A program made the position numbers and the translations under genes. This document shows positions 14,847 through 17,162 of a DNA stretch of 17,162 nt, piece by piece. Below the pieces are notes generated by a model. The model did not search any database. It was not told where the DNA came from and saw only the letters and a list, made by a program, of their open reading frames with translations. The first letter of the stretch is position 1, and each line of letters begins with the position of its first letter. The DNA comes from Gemmatimonadales bacterium UBA2975 (GTDB lineage Bacteria > Gemmatimonadota > Gemmatimonadetes > Longimicrobiales > Gaopeijiaceae): contig DEAT01000020.1 in the NCBI GenBank assembly GCA_002348265.1, positions 1-17,162 of the forward strand. Direction: 5' to 3'.

Positions 14847-15905
14847 TTAGGGAACGAACGAATCCTCAGGGCTGAGCCCACATGCGAACTGAGCGAGTAG
14901 GTTAGCCGCAGCGTCGAGATCGGAGAGGGCCACCGTCTCGACTGCACTGTGCATATAGCGGTTGGGGATTTGGACCAACCCTGTAGCTACACCGGCACGT
15001 GTGACTTGGAGTGCGTTTGAGTCGTTGGGTGCGGCTCGACCTAATGCCGCTACTTGGACAGGGATCTCGGCGGTTTTTGCGATCGACTCCAGTCGTTGGT
15101 GCACCCGCGGATTGATATTTGGCCCTCGTGAAACCACGGGTCCTGAACCCAAGTCGATAATACCGAGCTGTTTCTTGTCGACCCCGGGACAATCAGTTGC
15201 GTGTGTGACATCGACTGCGATCGCTACTTGAGGGTCGATGCTATAGGCGGCGGTCCGCGCGCCTCGGAGCCCTATTTCTTCTTGCACTGTGGAGGCTACT
15301 ACCAATTTGCAGGACAGTCCTTTATCTGCCGCTCGGCGCATCGCCTCGAAAACCACCCACACACCACTACGGTTATCCATCGCAGGAGCGTTGGCAATCC
15401 CGTTCCACATTTCTTGAATGCCGAGTTGAACGGTTATGGGGTCACCGATCGAAATGACTGAAGTTGCATCATCTCGGTCTTTTGCACCGATATCGACCCA
15501 CATCTTCTCAGGATCAACAACCTTTTTTTTCTCGTCATCGGTGAGCAAGTGGATTGCTTTGCGGGAGATTACTCCGGCGACGGTAGTATTCGCTGCCCAG
15601 ACGTTCACCCGCTGACCGACGAGTTGCTGTGGATCCCACCCTCCTACCGTCTGAAAGAAGAGGTATCCTGATTCATCGATATGGGAGACTACCATACCTA
15701 ACTGGTCGCAGTGCCCATCGAACATCAAGGTAGGACTTCCACCTGCATTTGTAGTAGCGATTACGTTGCCGTGCAGGTCTGTTTGGATTTCCTCAGCAAA
15801 CGGTTTGACGTATTCACGAACGATCTCTTGGACGGCCTGCTCGTAGCCAGATACGCCAGGCGCGGATAAGAGGTCCTCTAAGAACGAGCGTGCTGAGATT
15901 TCCAT
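14847..15905 (-). CDS. M42-family metallo-aminopeptidase
   Basis: 352 residues, the usual length for the family; the start at 15905 has an AAGGGG just upstream. The co-catalytic dimetal site is complete: His65 and Asp67 in GHCDQLG, bridging Asp177 in AMDNRSG, the catalytic Glu209 with ligand Glu210 in TVQEEIGLRG, Asp232 in VDVTHATD, and His319 in NRYMHSAVE. The insertion about residues 85-165 corresponds to the small domain that drives assembly of dodecameric TET particles. M42 enzymes (glutamyl aminopeptidase, FrvX, PepA-type) trim short peptides in the cytoplasm using zinc or cobalt; no signal peptide is seen. The exact N-terminal specificity cannot be read here. The gene appears to stand alone; 153 bases upstream separate it from the next minus-strand gene. 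Some relatives are annotated as endoglucanase, which is a legacy label. Confidence 0.92.
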   Translation of the reverse strand: MEISARSFLEDLLSAPGVSGYEQAVQEIVREYVKPFAEEIQTDLHGNVIATTNAGGSPTLMFDGHCDQLGMVVSHIDESGYLFFQTVGGWDPQQLVGQRVNVWAANTTVAGVISRKAIHLLTDDEKKKVVDPEKMWVDIGAKDRDDATSVISIGDPITVQLGIQEMWNGIANAPAMDNRSGVWVVFEAMRRAADKGLSCKLVVASTVQEEIGLRGARTAAYSIDPQVAIAVDVTHATDCPGVDKKQLGIIDLGSGPVVSRGPNINPRVHQRLESIAKTAEIPVQVAALGRAAPNDSNALQVTRAGVATGLVQIPNRYMHSAVETVALSDLDAAANLLAQFACGLSPEDSFVP

Positions 15906-15908
15906 TTT

Positions 15909-15914
15909 CCCCTT
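15909..15914 (-). promoter_or_regulatory. Ribosome binding site of the M42 peptidase gene
   Basis: AAGGGG on the minus strand, three A residues before the ATG at 15905. It supports this start, which also matches the usual N-terminus of M42 peptidases. Confidence 0.5.
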
Positions 15915-16058
15915 GGGTAGTCAGTGGCACGGACGTTGTTTCGGCGGGGGAATTTACTTGTCGCTGCTTTCCCCGCTCGAGATCAAGATTCTTACGCTTC
16001 TAACCGATATGAAATCTTTGTCTAACACGCAGAGATCCTAGCCCAGTTCCTTTAGAAA

Positions 16059-16568
16059 CTACCTACGGATCACTTCAGCGTCTTCGAAGAAGGAACCGAG
16101 CGCGTTGCGTGGGTCCAACTCTGAAACGAAGAGTGTGGCCCCGAAGGTAGAGGAGCTGTATGTACCGACCCAGATGTCGTACACGCCTGATGGCGCCTTT
16201 GCTATTTGGATGATTGGGTCCGTGTCTCCGAAGCCGTCGTCGTCACAGGACCAAGAGCCGTCAGGTGTGTTTACTAGGAGTGTTGCGTCTGCTCCTCCCT
16301 TGGACATCACGTAGATGTATAGGGTGGATCCTCCGCCTTCCCATGTGAGTTCGATATCGGGAGCGTTGGCTACATATCCATATGAGCACGATCCATGGTC
16401 GGGGCTTATCGAGCCACCGGCCGTCAGATGCTTTGCCCAGGGGTCCGGGTTGAAGCCTGCTGACAGTGCTATGTCACCGTAGGCCGCGTCTGCTGAGATC
16501 GACTGTCCGGCAGCACTGAGAGGAAACACGATATAAACCAGCGCGATAAAGAGTGAGGGCTTTCTCAT
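16059..16568 (-). CDS. Small secreted protein with a C-terminal PPC-like beta-sandwich
   Basis: 169 residues from the ATG at 16568, which is preceded by AAAGGT and directly begins a signal peptide (RKPSLFIALVYIVFPL, cleavage AAG before Gln22). A longer frame to 16700 would bury the signal and is rejected. The mature part is a beta-sandwich of the kind seen in prepeptidase C-terminal (PPC) domains: DIELTWEGGGSTLYIYVMS, then ATLLVNTPDGSWSCDDDG (about 95-112, with a DDDGFGDTDP loop that may hold calcium), and GVYDIWVGTYSS (128-139). Two cysteines (61 and 108) could pair. PPC-like domains usually sit at the end of secreted proteases; here no protease is attached, so it may be a stand-alone surface or binding protein. 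The gene lies 100 bases downstream of another small secreted-protein gene on the same strand. Function is unknown. Confidence 0.75.
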   Translation of the reverse strand: MRKPSLFIALVYIVFPLSAAGQSISADAAYGDIALSAGFNPDPWAKHLTAGGSISPDHGSCSYGYVANAPDIELTWEGGGSTLYIYVMSKGGADATLLVNTPDGSWSCDDDGFGDTDPIIQIAKAPSGVYDIWVGTYSSSTFGATLFVSELDPRNALGSFFEDAEVIRR

Positions 16569-16668
16569 TGGACCTTTTGGGCTGAGATCTTCTTGGGTTT
16601 TAAGATCCCGAATGATAAGTGCACCGAGGGTTATTTTGCACGCCCCTCCACGTTGACGATTTACTACC

Positions 16669-17160
16669 TCATCGTGAATTTGCGCTTTGCCAGTCGCCAA
16701 GAAACCTTTCCGCGCACGCTTGCCCTAATGTGAACATTACGTGCATTTGTTGCATGCTGAACGAACCTACCCATGATCGAATCCAGTGGATTACCGGAGC
16801 CCCGTCGCTGTCGTCTTCTTCAAGTTGTGTTCGGAGCGAGTATATGATCTGGCCCGGCTCGTAGAACGTGTCGACATGGCAGGCGATGGTGTATCGGGCA
16901 CCTGGTTGGAAGACAGGAGCTATTTCTGCTGAAGAGATAGTTTCCTCGAACGTCATCCGCAGTGCTTGACTGAACTGATCAGCCGTAGCTCCTCCGACGT
17001 CCATGGTGATCGCCTCATCCCAATTCGCCTCGACACGCACGTCTATTGATGTGACCCCGCTTAGCCTTCTGACGTCCTCTGTAGACTGTGCTGTAGCCGA
17101 GCCGGCGCCCAAGAAGAGGGCGAAGGTCAGTCGAAGTGCGATACGGTAGTGTGGGGTCAC
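16669..17160 (-). CDS. Small secreted protein of unknown function (start at window edge)
   Basis: 163 residues if translation starts at the GTG at 17160. The first 24 residues (TPHYRIALRLTFALFLGAGS, cleavage ATA before Gln) form a convincing signal peptide, so this start or one a few codons beyond the window is likely. The mature protein has a predicted mix: RLSGVTSIDVRVEANWDE, a helix around ADQFSQALRMTFEETI, strands ARYTIACHVDTFY and QIIYSLRTQLE, and a C-terminal helix with two cysteines in total (CHVDTF and QACAERF). I do not recognise the family. The layout (short strands, one helix pair) resembles small periplasmic proteins of Gemmatimonadota-type genomes, but no function can be assigned. 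It lies upstream of the PPC-like secreted protein gene on the same strand, 100 bases away. Confidence 0.7.
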   Translation of the reverse strand: MTPHYRIALRLTFALFLGAGSATAQSTEDVRRLSGVTSIDVRVEANWDEAITMDVGGATADQFSQALRMTFEETISSAEIAPVFQPGARYTIACHVDTFYEPGQIIYSLRTQLEEDDSDGAPVIHWIRSWVGSFSMQQMHVMFTLGQACAERFLGDWQSANSR

Positions 17161-17162
17161 TG

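Noticed and set aside
1..17162. CRISPR arrays, tRNA or rRNA genes, insertion sequences, phage genes, toxin-antitoxin pairs
   Set aside because: I found no regularly spaced repeats, cloverleaf-like sequences, transposase or integrase motifs, or terminal inverted repeats with duplicated targets on either strand.

Overview
The window looks like chromosomal DNA from a Gram-negative, diderm bacterium, most likely a moderate-GC (probably aquatic) member of the Gemmatimonadota or a close relative. Clues are a large VPS10/sortilin-type repeat protein, a DUF5916 outer-membrane protein, an LVIVD-repeat protein next to a DUF305 lipoprotein, a TonB-dependent receptor, a heptose epimerase for lipopolysaccharide core, and signal peptides ending in Ala-Gln. 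The phylum is inferred from gene content only; Bacteroidota/Rhodothermota-type relatives are not excluded. I see no tRNA, rRNA, CRISPR array, insertion sequence or phage gene.

Layout. 1-1022 (minus): the N-terminal part of a beta-carbonic anhydrase, cut by the window edge, lies 12 bases downstream of a DUF481-type outer-membrane barrel gene. 1116-4084 (plus): a phosphoribosyltransferase domain of the kind found at the C-terminus of some RecQ helicases, here without a helicase, then a DUF5916 outer-membrane protein. 4289-7067 (plus): a ZnuD-like TonB-dependent receptor followed by a histidine- and acid-rich lipoprotein, together a likely divalent-metal (zinc?) uptake pair. 7142-8125 (minus): hldD. 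8302-10887 (minus): a DUF305 lipoprotein followed by an exported LVIVD beta-propeller with four histidine motifs and eight cysteines. 11117-14770 (plus): a VPS10/Asp-box repeat protein and a small four-helix membrane protein. 14847-15905 (minus): an M42 metallo-aminopeptidase. 16059-17160 (minus): two small secreted proteins of unknown role.

At least nine of the thirteen genes encode exported or envelope proteins, so this is mainly an envelope/secretome region with a metal theme (ZnuD-like receptor, His-rich lipoprotein, DUF305, histidine-bearing propeller, zinc-dependent carbonic anhydrase and M42 peptidase). Gene pairs are separated by stem-loops, including a perfect 32-bp palindrome at 8215-8246, and none of them has a U-tract. 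All seven proteins with a predicted ordinary signal peptide have Gln directly after the predicted cleavage site, resembling the 'Q rule' known from Bacteroidetes. No gene-free stretch exceeds about 300 bases; the largest gaps (4085-4288, 10888-11116, 8126-8301, 15906-16058) hold only stem-loops and presumptive promoter DNA.
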